DNA of 64,000 nt from Brucellaceae bacterium (GCA_020637775.1 JACKJV010000001.1:558001-622000); one strand, 5' to 3'; positions 25,574-34,881 are shown, counted from the first letter of the stretch. Notes: generated by a model not told the origin, from the letters alone. Made by a program: numbers and translations.

Positions 25574-27238
25574 ATGTATCGCTATGACGAGTTCGACCAC
25601 GCCTTCGTGAAGGCGCGTGTCGCCGAATTCACCGATCAGGTGCGCCGCCGCCTTGATGGCGCCATCACCGAGGACCAGTTCAAGCCGCTCCGGCTGATGA
25701 ACGGCGTCTACCTGCAACTGCACGCCTACATGCTGCGCGTCGCCATTCCCTATGGCACACTGTCATCGCGCCAGATGCGCAAGCTGGCCCATATCGCGCG
25801 CACCTATGATCGCGGCTTCGGCCATTTCACCACGCGCCAGAACATCCAGTTCAACTGGCCGGCACTGGCCGACACGCCGAAGATCCTGGAAGAGCTTGCC
25901 GAGGTGGAGATGCACGCCATCCAGACCTCGGGCAATTGCATTCGCAATGTCACCGCCGACCATTTCGCCGGCGCTGCCGCCGACGAGGTGGCCGACCCGC
26001 GCCCCCATGCCGAGATCCTCCGGCAATGGTCGACGGTTCACCCGGAATTTTCCTATCTGCCGCGCAAGTTCAAGATCGCTGTGACCGGCGCCGACGCCGA
26101 CCGCGCGGCCATCCAGACCCACGACATCGGCCTGCACCTGAAGCGGGACGCGGAAGGCGGCCTGGGCTTTACCGTCTGGGTGGGTGGCGGCCAGGGGCGC
26201 ACGCCCATGCTGGCGAAGAAGATCCGTGATTTCCTGCCCGAGGCGCATCTCCTGTCCTATGTCACCGCGATCCTGCGCGTCTACAACCTGCATGGCCGGC
26301 GCGACAACAAGTACAAGGCGCGCATCAAGATCCTCGTTCACGAGACCGGAACGGAAGCGTTCGCCGCCCAGGTGGAAGCCGAATGGGCAGCGCTGAAGGA
26401 TGGCGACCTGACCTTGCCGCAGAGCGATATCGACGCCATCGCCGCCTATTTCGCGCCGCCCCCGCTGGCCGATCGCGCGGAAGGCGTGGTGGCCGAGATC
26501 GCCGCCAGGCAGGCCGACCCCGGCTTCGCCGCCTGGCTGCGCCGCAACGTGACGCCGCACCGCCATCCCGATCATGCCGTCGTGACGATTTCGCTGAAGG
26601 GCATTGGCGAGGTGCCGGGCGATGCGTCGGCCTCGCAGATGGACGCGGTCGCCGATATCGCGGAAGCCTACGCCTTCGGCGAAATTCGTGTCAGCCACGA
26701 GCAGAACCTCGTTCTGCCCCATGTGGCGCGCGCCGACCTCAAGGCGGTCTATGACCGGCTGGTGGAGGCGGAACTGGCCACGGCCAATGCCGGCCTCGTC
26801 ACCGACATCATCGCCTGCCCCGGGCTCGATTACTGCGCGCTCGCCAATGCCCGTTCCATTCCGGTGGCGCAGGAAATCTCCACGCGCCTGGCCGCGCGGC
26901 AGGAGGAGATCGGCGATCTGAAGATCAAGATCTCCGGCTGCATCAACGCCTGCGGTCATCATCATGTCGGCCATATCGGCATCCTGGGCGTCGAGAAGAA
27001 GGGCGCGGAGCTTTACCAGGTCACGCTTGGCGGCTCCGGCGCCGAGGACGCCTCCATCGGCGAGATCATCGGCCGCGGCTTCGAGCCGGACCGGATCACG
27101 GGCGCCATCGAAACCATCATCGACACCTACCTGTCCCTGCGCGCCGGAAAGGAAGAGACCTTCCTCGCGGTCTACCGGCGCGTCGGACCGGCACCCTTCA
27201 AGGAGGCGCTCTATGCTGACGAAGCAAAGGCAGCCTGA
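25574..27238 (+). CDS. cysI: Sulfite reductase hemoprotein (nitrite/sulfite reductase family)
   Basis: 554 residues. It reduces sulfite to sulfide with a siroheme/4Fe-4S centre. The first pseudo-repeat has the MNGVYLQLHAYMLRV and FTTRQNIQFNW segments. The four cluster cysteines are in CPGLDYC and CINACGHH. The length and motif spacing match the ferredoxin-type one-subunit enzymes rather than E. coli CysI. No cysJ flavoprotein gene is adjacent, so the electron donor is probably ferredoxin. Its 3' end overlaps cysH by 26 bases. Confidence 0.93.
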   Translation: MYRYDEFDHAFVKARVAEFTDQVRRRLDGAITEDQFKPLRLMNGVYLQLHAYMLRVAIPYGTLSSRQMRKLAHIARTYDRGFGHFTTRQNIQFNWPALADTPKILEELAEVEMHAIQTSGNCIRNVTADHFAGAAADEVADPRPHAEILRQWSTVHPEFSYLPRKFKIAVTGADADRAAIQTHDIGLHLKRDAEGGLGFTVWVGGGQGRTPMLAKKIRDFLPEAHLLSYVTAILRVYNLHGRRDNKYKARIKILVHETGTEAFAAQVEAEWAALKDGDLTLPQSDIDAIAAYFAPPPLADRAEGVVAEIAARQADPGFAAWLRRNVTPHRHPDHAVVTISLKGIGEVPGDASASQMDAVADIAEAYAFGEIRVSHEQNLVLPHVARADLKAVYDRLVEAELATANAGLVTDIIACPGLDYCALANARSIPVAQEISTRLAARQEEIGDLKIKISGCINACGHHHVGHIGILGVEKKGAELYQVTLGGSGAEDASIGEIIGRGFEPDRITGAIETIIDTYLSLRAGKEETFLAVYRRVGPAPFKEALYADEAKAA

Positions 27239-27965
27239 CGCCCATGCAGATGTGGCGGCTCGCGCCGCCGACTACGAGGCGCGCTACGCGGACTTGCCGC
27301 CGGCGCTGATTGTCGAGATCGCGGCCCGCACCCTGTTTCCGGACACGGTGACCGCGGTTTCGTCCTTCGGCGCGGATTCCGCGGTGCTGCTGCACATGAT
27401 CGCAAAGGCGAAGCCGGACCTGCCCGTCGCCTTTCTCGACACCGGACATCACTTCGGCGAGACCATCGGCTACCGCGATGACCTCGCGGCCGATCTCGGA
27501 CTGACCAACCTGCAGGTCATCCACCCCAATGCCAGCCAGCTTGCGCTGCGCGACCCGGCAAATGACCTGCATGGACGCGATACCGAGGCCTGCTGCGCGA
27601 TCCGCAAGGTGGAACCAATGGCCCGCGCGGTGGCGCCCTACGAGGCCTGGTTCACCGGGCGCAAGCGCTTCCAGGCGCAGACGCGGGCCGCGCTTGCGGT
27701 GTTCGAGGCCGTCGGCGGGCGCATCCGCATCAATCCGCTCGCGCATATGGATGCCGATGCGATCCGCGCCTATGCCGAGCGCCACCGCCTGCGGGAGAAT
27801 CCGCTCGTCGCCTTCGGATACCTGTCCATTGGTTGCTTTCCCTGCACAAGGCCCGTCCAGCCGGGCGAGGAGGCGCGCGCCGGGCGGTGGGCCGGCCAGT
27901 CGAAGACCGAGTGCGGCATTCACCTCGACGGGCTTGAACAATCCCTTTCGTCGTCCAAGTTGTGA
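27213..27965 (+). CDS. cysH: Adenylyl-/phosphoadenylyl-sulfate reductase
   Basis: 250 residues. It reduces activated sulfate to sulfite. The nucleotide site SSFGADSAVLLHM is followed by TEACCAIRKVEP and IGCFPCTRPV, giving the CC...CxxC set that binds a 4Fe-4S cluster, and the C-terminal catalytic Cys in TECGIH. The cluster cysteines mark the adenylyl-sulfate-using (assimilatory APS reductase) group. AAGGAGG at 27200-27206 supports the start inside the end of cysI. Confidence 0.95.
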   Translation: MLTKQRQPDAHADVAARAADYEARYADLPPALIVEIAARTLFPDTVTAVSSFGADSAVLLHMIAKAKPDLPVAFLDTGHHFGETIGYRDDLAADLGLTNLQVIHPNASQLALRDPANDLHGRDTEACCAIRKVEPMARAVAPYEAWFTGRKRFQAQTRAALAVFEAVGGRIRINPLAHMDADAIRAYAERHRLRENPLVAFGYLSIGCFPCTRPVQPGEEARAGRWAGQSKTECGIHLDGLEQSLSSSKL

Positions 27966-28510
27966 GCGAGACCATGCCTGATACCAATGACAATGGCGGT
28001 CCGCGCCTGTGGACCCGGACAAGCGGTTTTGCCGAGGATGCCTGGATGCGCGCCGACGGCGTGGAGGATCGCACGGACAACGCGCGCCTGATCCTGCCGC
28101 TCGCAGCCTTTCTTGCGCTCGACGGCAGAGCGCGCGGCAGGCGCGCCGGCTGCCTGGCCGTGGAGCTTCAGCCGGGCGAGCACCTGGAGCCGCTGCTGCC
28201 GCATCTGGATGGGTTGGAGCTCATCGTGCTGGCCTTCCCGGCCTTCAATGACGGGCGCTCCTATTCGAAGGCAGCGCTGCTGCGCTCGCGGCACGGGTTT
28301 TCCGGCGCGCTGCGAGCGTCGGGCGATGTGCTGCCGGACCAGTTGGCCCACATGCTGCGCACGGGATTTGATGAACTGGAAGTCTCGCACCCCGTGGCGA
28401 TTGCCCGCCTGGAAACGGGCAATGCGGATGCTTTCGCCGCCCATTACCAACCGGCGGCGCGCGCTGCGCGCCCGGCCGGCGGTTTCTCGTGGCGGCGGAT
28501 CGCAGGCTGA
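27962..28510 (+). CDS. DUF934 protein of the sulfate-assimilation operon
   Basis: 182 residues, soluble. DUF934 features: the GRSYSKAALLRSRHGFSG core (here spelled with DGRS) and FDELEV near the C-terminus. The family occurs with cysH/cysI in many proteobacteria but its function is unknown. Either GTG 27962 (overlapping the cysH stop) or ATG 27974 could be the start; neither has a strong ribosome-binding site. It is the last gene of the operon and its stop codon lies in the loop of a hairpin. Confidence 0.85.
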   Translation: MSETMPDTNDNGGPRLWTRTSGFAEDAWMRADGVEDRTDNARLILPLAAFLALDGRARGRRAGCLAVELQPGEHLEPLLPHLDGLELIVLAFPAFNDGRSYSKAALLRSRHGFSGALRASGDVLPDQLAHMLRTGFDELEVSHPVAIARLETGNADAFAAHYQPAARAARPAGGFSWRRIAG

Positions 28511-28520
28511 GCCTGCGATC
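28498..28520. terminator. Hairpin with the DUF934 stop codon in its loop
   Basis: GATCGCAGGC at 28498-28507, TGA (the stop codon) as a 3-base loop, and GCCTGCGATC at 28511-28520: a perfect 10-base-pair stem. No T-run follows on plus. It sits between convergent genes and may act as a weak or factor-assisted terminator, or protect the 3' end. Confidence 0.4.
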
Positions 28521-28540
28521 GGGAAAGCTGACGAACCGGC

Positions 28541-28969
28541 CTAGCCGATCTCGACCATCTCCACGGCGAAGGTCAGGTCATGGCCGGCCAGCGGATGGTT
28601 GGCATCGACCGTGATGGTATCTTCGGCGACCTCGATGACAATGAGCTGAACCGGCACGCCATTCGGCGTCTGGGCCTGGAGCTGCATGCCGACCTGCGGT
28701 TCGAGATCCGGCGGCAGGGCATTGCGAGGCACCTGCTGCACCTGCTGCGGGTCCCGCTGACCATAGGCGTCGGCGGCGGCAACCGTCACCGTCTTCTGGT
28801 CGCCCACAGCCATGCCGGCGATTTCCTTTTCCAGTCCCGGAATGATCTGCCCGGCGCCAAGCTGGAAGCTCAGCGGATCGCGGCCGTCGGAACTGTCGAA
28901 TTTCGTGCCGTCGGAAAGCGTGCCGGTATAGTGGATCTTGACGGTATCGCCGTTCTTCGCCGTGGTCAC
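28541..28969 (-). CDS. SlyD-like FKBP peptidyl-prolyl isomerase
   Basis: 142 residues. An FKBP core (VKIHYTGTLSDGTKFDSS, then QIIPGLEKEIAGM) is interrupted by the insert-in-flap chaperone domain (about residues 67-120), and closes with the signature NHPLAGHDLTFAVEM. There is no signal peptide, so it is cytoplasmic. The His-rich metal tail of E. coli SlyD is absent. The start is GTG at 28969 because GAAGGAGA lies 7 bases before it; no nearby ATG is in frame. It is transcribed toward the cysteine operon. Confidence 0.92.
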   Translation of the reverse strand: MTTAKNGDTVKIHYTGTLSDGTKFDSSDGRDPLSFQLGAGQIIPGLEKEIAGMAVGDQKTVTVAAADAYGQRDPQQVQQVPRNALPPDLEPQVGMQLQAQTPNGVPVQLIVIEVAEDTITVDANHPLAGHDLTFAVEMVEIG

Positions 28970-29136
28970 GTGGGTGTCTCCTTCGTGGTCTGGCAAAACT
29001 GAAAGCCAGAACACAGGGGAACGACCAGTCAGCATTGCGCGGGTTTGGGTCAACGCCGCTTGGCGCAAGGTGTTCGTCCGAATCTTGCATGACGAGCCCG
29101 GCGATGCAACCGCACCACCCCGGCGCAAGGGCGTTT

Positions 29137-30027
29137 TCAGCCGTTTGGCGCCGGTTTCTTCAGGTTCAGCAGGTTGCCGGTCAGAATCAGCGCCGCCCCT
29201 GCCACGGTCCAGACATCGATCAGTTCGGCATAGACCAGCCAGCCGACCAGCGCGGTGAGGGGAACGCGCAGGAAATCCATCGGCACCACCACGGTGGCGT
29301 CGGCATGGGTCATCGCCTTTGCCATGCAGAAATGGGAAAACGTGCCGCAGAAGGCGACCAGCACGATCCATGGCCAGAGATCGGCCGGCACCGGCTGCCA
29401 GACGAGGAAGGATGGAACGAGGCCGATGGCGGCCTGGATGATGAGCATCCAGAAGATGATGGCCACCGGGCTGTCGGTGCGCGTCAGCGACTTGACCAGC
29501 ACCACCGAGATGGCGAAGCCGACCGCGGCGGACAATGAAACGAACTGGCCGAGGCTGACATCGCCCGTGACGGGGCGTACGATCATGACCACGCCGACAA
29601 GCCCCAGCGCGATGGCGGCGGCCTTGAAGCGGTTCATGCTTTCGCCGAGGAAGAAATAGGCCAGGACCGCGGTCCAGATCGGCATGGTGAATTCGATGGA
29701 GATGACCTGCGCCAGCGGGATCAGCGTGACCGCCAGCAACCAGGCATATTGCGCGGCATAGTGGACCATGTTGCGCGACAGGTGGCGCAGGGGCCTTGAG
29801 GAACGCATGGCGCGCCAGCCGCCGGCCTTCATCACCAGCGGCTGCAGCAGCGCAAAGCCGATGAAGGCGCGCAGTTCCATGACCTGGAAGACGTCCAGCC
29901 GGCTTGCCGTCTCGCGTCCGGCGACGGCCATGGTCAGCATCAGCGCCAGCCAGCCGCCCATCCACAGCGCGGCCCGGAACACGGAGGCCTGCGGCGGCGA
30001 TGGCTGGGTGGCGATGCGCATCGTCAT
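29137..30027 (-). CDS. EamA/DMT superfamily transporter
   Basis: 296 residues with about ten helices in two EamA repeats. The first repeat has RAFIGFALLQPLVM and the helix 3-4 segment HYAAQYAWLLAVTLIPL. The second has FCGTFSHFCMAKAMTHADATVV. The substrate is unknown. It starts 7 bases after the enoyl-CoA hydratase stop on the same strand, so the two form an operon. It is unrelated in detail to the other EamA gene at 9938. Confidence 0.9.
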   Translation of the reverse strand: MTMRIATQPSPPQASVFRAALWMGGWLALMLTMAVAGRETASRLDVFQVMELRAFIGFALLQPLVMKAGGWRAMRSSRPLRHLSRNMVHYAAQYAWLLAVTLIPLAQVISIEFTMPIWTAVLAYFFLGESMNRFKAAAIALGLVGVVMIVRPVTGDVSLGQFVSLSAAVGFAISVVLVKSLTRTDSPVAIIFWMLIIQAAIGLVPSFLVWQPVPADLWPWIVLVAFCGTFSHFCMAKAMTHADATVVVPMDFLRVPLTALVGWLVYAELIDVWTVAGAALILTGNLLNLKKPAPNG

Positions 30028-30034
30028 GGCTGGC

Positions 30035-30832
30035 TCACTGCGGCTTGACGCGCGGGCCGGTCTTGTTGGCGAAGGCTTCCAGCCGTTCCTTCGACGCCGG
30101 CTGCGTGTTGACGATGCCGGCGACCACCGATTCGGCATAGGAGGCGTCGAGCGGCGACATGTTCTGCATGTGCGAGATGGCAGAGCAGATGGCGAAATTG
30201 GACAGGGGCGGATTTTCCGCAGCCCGCCGCGCGATCTCGAAGGCGCGCGCCTCGCTGTCCTCGACCAGATACTGCGCCAGGCCGACGTCCACCGCTTCCC
30301 GGTCCTTGTAGATTCGTCCGGTCAGCATCATGTCGATCATCCGGGCCTTGCCGACGAGGCCGGCGACGCGAATCGTCGCGCCCCCGCCCGTGAACAGGCC
30401 ACGCTGGCCCTCCGGCAGTGCAAAATAGGTGGACGGATCCGCCACGCGGATATGCGCGGAGGAGGCCAGTTCCAGCCCGCCGCCCACAACCGCGCCCTTC
30501 AGCGCCGCAATGACCGGGATGCCGGAATACTCGATCTTGTTGAAGGCCTCATGCCAGCGCAGGCACACATGCATGAAGTCGGCGGCCGTGCGGTCCTGCC
30601 GGTGATGCTCGACCAGGTCGAGGCCGGCGGAGAAATGGTCGCCGGAGGCGCACAACACCACGGCACGCACACCCTCGCGCGGCAAGGCATTGAAGATGGA
30701 GACGAACTGCTCGATGGTCGAGAGGTCCAGCGCATTGCGCTTGTCCGGCCGGTTCAGCCGCACCGTGGCAATACCGGCGTCGTCCACATCGACCGTGATC
30801 GTTTCCAGCGTCAGATCGGCAAGCCGCTGCAT
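30035..30832 (-). CDS. Enoyl-CoA hydratase/isomerase (crotonase) family protein
   Basis: 265 residues, crotonase fold. The oxyanion-hole motifs are SAGLDLVEH (about 63-71) and [19 protein letters not shown]. At the position of the two catalytic Glu residues of true hydratases, the sequence shows [13 protein letters not shown], which keeps one acid, so isomerase or another crotonase activity is possible. GGGAGG lies 7 bases before the ATG at 30832. An EamA transporter gene follows. Confidence 0.9.
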   Translation of the reverse strand: MQRLADLTLETITVDVDDAGIATVRLNRPDKRNALDLSTIEQFVSIFNALPREGVRAVVLCASGDHFSAGLDLVEHHRQDRTAADFMHVCLRWHEAFNKIEYSGIPVIAALKGAVVGGGLELASSAHIRVADPSTYFALPEGQRGLFTGGGATIRVAGLVGKARMIDMMLTGRIYKDREAVDVGLAQYLVEDSEARAFEIARRAAENPPLSNFAICSAISHMQNMSPLDASYAESVVAGIVNTQPASKERLEAFANKTGPRVKPQ

Positions 30833-31027
30833 TCCATGTCCTCCCGCAAATATCAGCCGGACATGGCTATGCCGGAAGAATGCGTGGCGCAAGTCCCGGT
30901 GCATGCACAAGCGCCGTGCGCGATTTGGGGTCTATCGCTGCACCAAGGCGGCGGACAAAGGCGAAGCCCGCCGTCTAGGCCGCTTTTTTCGTTGAGCGGG
31001 CGCCATGCCCATGGCAAGCCTTGCAGC

Positions 31028-31705
31028 ATGAACGCCCTGACCCTTCTCGATCTCGCCGGCGTGGCGGTGTTTGCAGCCACGGGCGCGCTGGCGGCCTCGC
31101 GCCGGCAACTCGACATGATCGGCTTCCTGTTCTTCGCCGTCGTCACCGGCATCGGCGGCGGCACGCTGCGCGACCTGATCCTCGGCCAGGCACCGGTCTT
31201 CTGGGTGCGCGATCCGTCCTACATCCTCACATGCGCGGCCATCGCGGTCGTCGTCTATTTCACCGCCCATCTGGTGGAAAGCCGGTATCGCTGGCTGCTG
31301 TGGCTGGATGCCGTGGGCCTTGCCGCCTACGGCGTGATGGGCGCGGCCAAGGGCCTGGCGGCGACCGGATCGGCAACCATTGCCATCGTCACCGGCATGC
31401 TGACCGCCACGTTCGGCGGTGTGGCGCGCGACACTTTGGCCGGCGAACCGTCGGTTCTGATGCGCCCGGAAATCTATGTGACTGCCGCCATGGCGGGCGC
31501 GGCCGTCTTCACGGCGCTCGGCCTTTCCGGAGCGCCGGTCTGGCTGTCGGCAGGCTGCGGCTTCACCACTGCGCTGGCGGTGCGCGGCGGCGCGCTCATC
31601 TTCGGCTGGCGCATTCCCGGCTACCGCCCAAGGCCGGGCCGCTCGGAAGCGGAGTTGAAGCGCGAAGGCGTGTTGCGGGACGACAGCGGAAGCGACGAGC
31701 GCTGA
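31028..31705 (+). CDS. TRIC family (UPF0126) membrane protein
   Basis: 225 residues, about seven helices in two repeats. Both repeats carry the family motif: TGIGGGTLRDLILG near residue 40 and TATFGGVARDTLAG near 125. Bacterial TRIC proteins are trimeric cation channels; some are linked to glycine. The C-terminal 25 residues are charged and cytoplasmic. No strong ribosome-binding site is seen before 31028. The gene is convergent with the PfkB kinase. Confidence 0.9.
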   Translation: MNALTLLDLAGVAVFAATGALAASRRQLDMIGFLFFAVVTGIGGGTLRDLILGQAPVFWVRDPSYILTCAAIAVVVYFTAHLVESRYRWLLWLDAVGLAAYGVMGAAKGLAATGSATIAIVTGMLTATFGGVARDTLAGEPSVLMRPEIYVTAAMAGAAVFTALGLSGAPVWLSAGCGFTTALAVRGGALIFGWRIPGYRPRPGRSEAELKREGVLRDDSGSDER

Positions 31706-31725
31706 ACCGGCAACCGGCCACCCTT

Positions 31726-32718
31726 TCAGATCAACCCGTGCTGATGCGCCTTTTCCCGCAGGTTCACCTGCGGACGCGGCCCGATCTGCTGGATGACGAT
31801 GCCTGCGGCCAGCGACCCCAGTTCGCCGCAAATGGAAAGCGGCAGGCCCGCCGTGTAGCCATGGAGAAAACCGGCGGCGTAGAGATCGCCTGCGCCGGTG
31901 GTATCGGTGACCTCGTCCACGCGAAGCGGCTCGACGGTCACGGTTTCTTCACCCTTGAGGATCAGCGAGCCCTTTTCCGAGCGCGTCACCGCAGCCAGGC
32001 GGCAATCGGCGCGCAGGGCGGCCACCGCGGTGTCGAAATCGGCCGTCTGGTAGAGCGACTTCACCTCATGCTCATTGGCAAAGACGATATCGACCGTGCC
32101 CGAGCGCATCAGATCCAGGAATTCCTCGCGGTAGCGGTCGACACAGAAGGGGTCCGACAGGGTCATGGACACTTCGCGGCCGGCGGAATGGGCCAGGGCC
32201 GCCGTTTGGCGAATCGCCTCCTTTGCGCGCGGGGGATCCCACAGGTAGCCTTCGAAATAGGTGACCTTCGCGCCCTTTGCCTTGTCTTCCTCCACGTCTT
32301 CCGGCCCCAGTTCCACACAGGCGCCGAGATAGGTGTTCATCGAGCGCTCGCCATCGGGCGTCACGAAGATCATCGAGCGGGCCGTGGGCGGGTTGCCGGT
32401 CAGGGGGCGGGTGTCGAAGGCGACGCCCTGGGCACGGATGTCATGGGCGAAGATACGGCCGAGGCTGTCATTGGAGACCTTGCCGAAATAGGCGGCGCTG
32501 CCGCCCAGCGACGCGATGCCTGCCGCCGTGTTGCCGGCACTGCCGCCCGACATTTCGACCGCCGGCCCCATGGCGGCATAAAGCGCCTCGGCGCGCTCCG
32601 CGTCGATCAGGTTCATGGCGCCCTTGTGGATGCCGTTGGCGACCAGGAAATCGTCCTCGCAGCGCGCAATGATGTCGACAATCGCATTGCCGATGCACAG
32701 AACGTCAAACTGGCTCAT
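31726..32718 (-). CDS. PfkB family kinase, adenosine-kinase-like
   Basis: 330 residues. The N-terminal glycines are in GGSAGNTAAGIASLGG and the PfkB signature is DTTGAGDLYAAGFLHG, with the catalytic Asp of GAGD. FANEHEVKSL is the middle signature. The sequence resembles alphaproteobacterial enzymes annotated as adenosine kinases, but sugar kinases share the fold. GGGGGAAGG lies 6 bases before the ATG. It stands alone on the minus strand. Confidence 0.88.
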   Translation of the reverse strand: MSQFDVLCIGNAIVDIIARCEDDFLVANGIHKGAMNLIDAERAEALYAAMGPAVEMSGGSAGNTAAGIASLGGSAAYFGKVSNDSLGRIFAHDIRAQGVAFDTRPLTGNPPTARSMIFVTPDGERSMNTYLGACVELGPEDVEEDKAKGAKVTYFEGYLWDPPRAKEAIRQTAALAHSAGREVSMTLSDPFCVDRYREEFLDLMRSGTVDIVFANEHEVKSLYQTADFDTAVAALRADCRLAAVTRSEKGSLILKGEETVTVEPLRVDEVTDTTGAGDLYAAGFLHGYTAGLPLSICGELGSLAAGIVIQQIGPRPQVNLREKAHQHGLI

Positions 32719-32863
32719 GGAACACCTTCCCCCTTTCGGCCGCTGGCAGCCGTGCCTTTGTCGGGAACTGTCTAGCGCATGGATGCTGCATTGCAAGAGA
32801 AACCGGACTTGCAGCACCCGCGGGCAATGCCCATGTGACACTCTGTCCGACATGGAGACGATG

Positions 32864-33598
32864 ATGATACTCGACGCCGCCCGGCTCGCTGCCAGCCGCC
32901 TGTTCACACCGGAGTTCCGCTCGGTGCTGTTCAAGTCGATCGGGCTGACCGTGCTGCTGCTGATCGCCACCTGGTTCGGACTGAAAGGGGTTTTCGAATG
33001 GCTGGCCCTGCCCTGGCTCGACACGCTGATGCCGGGCCTGCCGTCCTGGGCAGGCTGGATCGGTTTCGTGGCGGCGCTGTTTGCCGGACTCGGACTGGCG
33101 CTGGGACTGGCGCTGCTGATCGCCCCGGTGACCGCCATCATCGCCGGCATTTTCCTGGACGATGTCGCCGAGGTGGTGGAGCGCGAGGACTATCCCGCCG
33201 ACAGGCCCGGCGAGGCGGTGCCGGTGGTCCGCGGCATCATCCTGTCGGCCAAGTTCCTTGGCGTCGTCATCGCGGGCAATATCGTGGCGCTGCTGCTGCT
33301 GCTGGTGCCAGGCGTCAACGTGATCGCCTTTTTCCTCGTCAATGGCTATCTGCTCGGACGGGAATTCTTCGAATTCGCCGCCATGCGCTTCCGCCCGGAA
33401 GCCGAGGCAAAACTGTTCCGGCGCAAGCATTCCACGACCGTGTTCATGGCCGGTCTGGTCATCGCCGCATTCCTGGCCGTGCCGGTGCTCAACCTGATGA
33501 CGCCGCTGTTTGCCGCCGCCATGATGGTACACCTGCACAAGCTGCTCTCACGCGCCGATCCGCAATTCGCCAGCCGCGAAGCAACGCGGGCGGCCTGA
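32864..33598 (+). CDS. EI24/CysZ-like membrane protein
   Basis: 244 residues with four to six hydrophobic helices (about 20-45, 60-90, 130-160 and 195-215). The EI24 family includes E. coli CysZ, which brings sulfate into the cell; the match is at family level only. The start at 32864 (MILDAARLAASRLF) is preceded by GGAG at 6 bases. Two in-frame ATGs (32852, 32861) lie just upstream. It is convergent with endonuclease III, 13 bases apart. It is not part of the sulfate operon at 24413-28510. Confidence 0.82.
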   Translation: MILDAARLAASRLFTPEFRSVLFKSIGLTVLLLIATWFGLKGVFEWLALPWLDTLMPGLPSWAGWIGFVAALFAGLGLALGLALLIAPVTAIIAGIFLDDVAEVVEREDYPADRPGEAVPVVRGIILSAKFLGVVIAGNIVALLLLLVPGVNVIAFFLVNGYLLGREFFEFAAMRFRPEAEAKLFRRKHSTTVFMAGLVIAAFLAVPVLNLMTPLFAAAMMVHLHKLLSRADPQFASREATRAA

Positions 33599-33611
33599 GC
33601 GACCACCCGGT

Positions 33612-34367
33612 TCATCCGATCTGCTGGGCCGGCAGTTGCACGAGCGCGGCGGGCACATCGCAGGTCTTTTCGGGCGACTTGCAAAGGTCGGCGATGACGC
33701 AGCGCTCGCATTCGGGCTTGCGCGCCTTGCAGACATAGCGGCCGTGCAGGATCAGCCAGTGATGAGCGTGGAAGAGATAGTCCTTAGGGATCACCCGCAT
33801 CAGGTGCTCCTCCACCGCATCGGGCGTCTTGCCGGGCGCCAGGCCGATACGGTTGGCGATGCGGAAGATATGCGTGTCCACCGCGATGGTGGGAATGCCG
33901 AAGGCCATGGACATGACCACATTGGCCGTCTTGCGGCCGACGCCGGGCAGCGTGACCAGCGCCTCGCGGGTTTGCGGCACTTCTCCGCCGAAATCGTCGA
34001 CCAGCTTGCGCGACAGGGCGATCACGTTCTTCGCCTTGTTGCGCCACAGTCCGATGGTGCGAATGTACTCGCCCACCCTTTCCTCACCCAGCGCCAGCAT
34101 CTTTTGCGGGGTGTCGGCCACCCTGAACAGGTCTTTCGTGGCCTTGTTGACACCGACATCGGTGGCCTGTGCGGACAGCGCGACGGCGACCACCAGGGTG
34201 AACGGGTTCACATGGGCCAGTTCGCCTTTCGGCTCCGGCCGCTGGATGGAAAAGCGGCGGAAGATCTCGCGCACTTCATCTTTCGTGTAACGGCTGCGCC
34301 TGCGCACCGGCTTTCCTTTCCCGGCAGGCGAAACGGATGCGACTTTTTTGATCTTTGGCTTGTCCAT
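33612..34367 (-). CDS. nth: Endonuclease III
   Basis: 251 residues, a bifunctional DNA glycosylase/AP lyase for oxidised pyrimidines. The helix-hairpin-helix LPGVGRKTANVV has the catalytic Lys, the catalytic Asp is in AVDTHIFR, and the 4Fe-4S cluster cysteines are CKARKPECERCVIADLC. A basic N-terminal extension of about 35 residues precedes the core. The start at 34367 is 22 bases from the divergent DUF2244 start. The C-terminal 15 residues after the cluster are Pro/Ala-rich. Confidence 0.95.
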   Translation of the reverse strand: MDKPKIKKVASVSPAGKGKPVRRRSRYTKDEVREIFRRFSIQRPEPKGELAHVNPFTLVVAVALSAQATDVGVNKATKDLFRVADTPQKMLALGEERVGEYIRTIGLWRNKAKNVIALSRKLVDDFGGEVPQTREALVTLPGVGRKTANVVMSMAFGIPTIAVDTHIFRIANRIGLAPGKTPDAVEEHLMRVIPKDYLFHAHHWLILHGRYVCKARKPECERCVIADLCKSPEKTCDVPAALVQLPAQQIG

Positions 34368-34375
34368 TTTTCCCC

Positions 34376-34383
34376 TATAATAT
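34376..34383. promoter_or_regulatory. AT-rich -10-like element between nth and DUF2244
   Basis: TATAAT at 34376-34381 reads toward DUF2244, and the minus strand reads TATTAT over 34382-34377 toward nth. The two start codons (34367 minus, 34390 plus) are only 22 bases apart. A plus transcript from this -10 would begin within a few bases of the DUF2244 start, i.e. nearly leaderless. TTGGCT at 34355-34360 is a weak -35 with a 15-base spacer. Confidence 0.35.
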
Positions 34384-34389
34384 GGAGCC

Positions 34390-34881
34390 ATGAACCACGC
34401 TACCGCCGTTGACAGCGAAGAGCCGGTTTTCGATGCACTCCTGACGCCCCACCGCTCGATGGGACGTACGGGGTTCTACATCGTCATGGCCATCTTCGGG
34501 ATAACATGGTTTTCCACCGGGCTCCTGTTCTGGTCGATCGGGGCATGGCCGGTGCTTGGCTTTTTCGGACTCGACCTGTTCCTGCTGTGGCTGGCCTTCC
34601 GGTTGAACTACCGCGATGCGCGGGCACGCGAGGAAGTGCGCGTCTGGCGCCATGCCATGCTGATTCGCAAGATCGCGCCCTCCGGCAAGATCGCCGAGCA
34701 CCGCTTCAACCCGTTCTGGGCAAAGTTCCATGTCAGCCGTCACGAGGAAATCGGCGTGACGGGCATGGCCGTGACCGAACGCGGGCTTTCAGTGCCGGTC
34801 GGCGCGTTCCTCAACCCGGACGACCGCGAGAGCTTCTCGCAGGCCTTCGCCGGCGCGCTGGCGACGGTGAAGCGCGGCTGA
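34390..34881 (+). CDS. DUF2244 membrane protein
   Basis: 163 residues. Two membrane helices (about 28-50 and 55-73: FYIVMAIFGITW, then FGLDLFLLWLAFRL) are followed by a soluble C-terminal domain with the RIAEHRF-type and VGAFLNPDDRESF motifs of DUF2244. In alphaproteobacteria it often neighbours nth, as here; the function is unknown. No clear ribosome-binding site is seen; see the TATAAT element just upstream. Confidence 0.87.
   Translation: MNHATAVDSEEPVFDALLTPHRSMGRTGFYIVMAIFGITWFSTGLLFWSIGAWPVLGFFGLDLFLLWLAFRLNYRDARAREEVRVWRHAMLIRKIAPSGKIAEHRFNPFWAKFHVSRHEEIGVTGMAVTERGLSVPVGAFLNPDDRESFSQAFAGALATVKRG

Noticed and set aside
28541..29965. A 474-residue frame joining the FKBP to upstream sequence on minus.
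   Set aside because: The N-terminal part is the shadow of the EamA gene in another frame; the FKBP has its own GTG with a strong ribosome-binding site at 28969.
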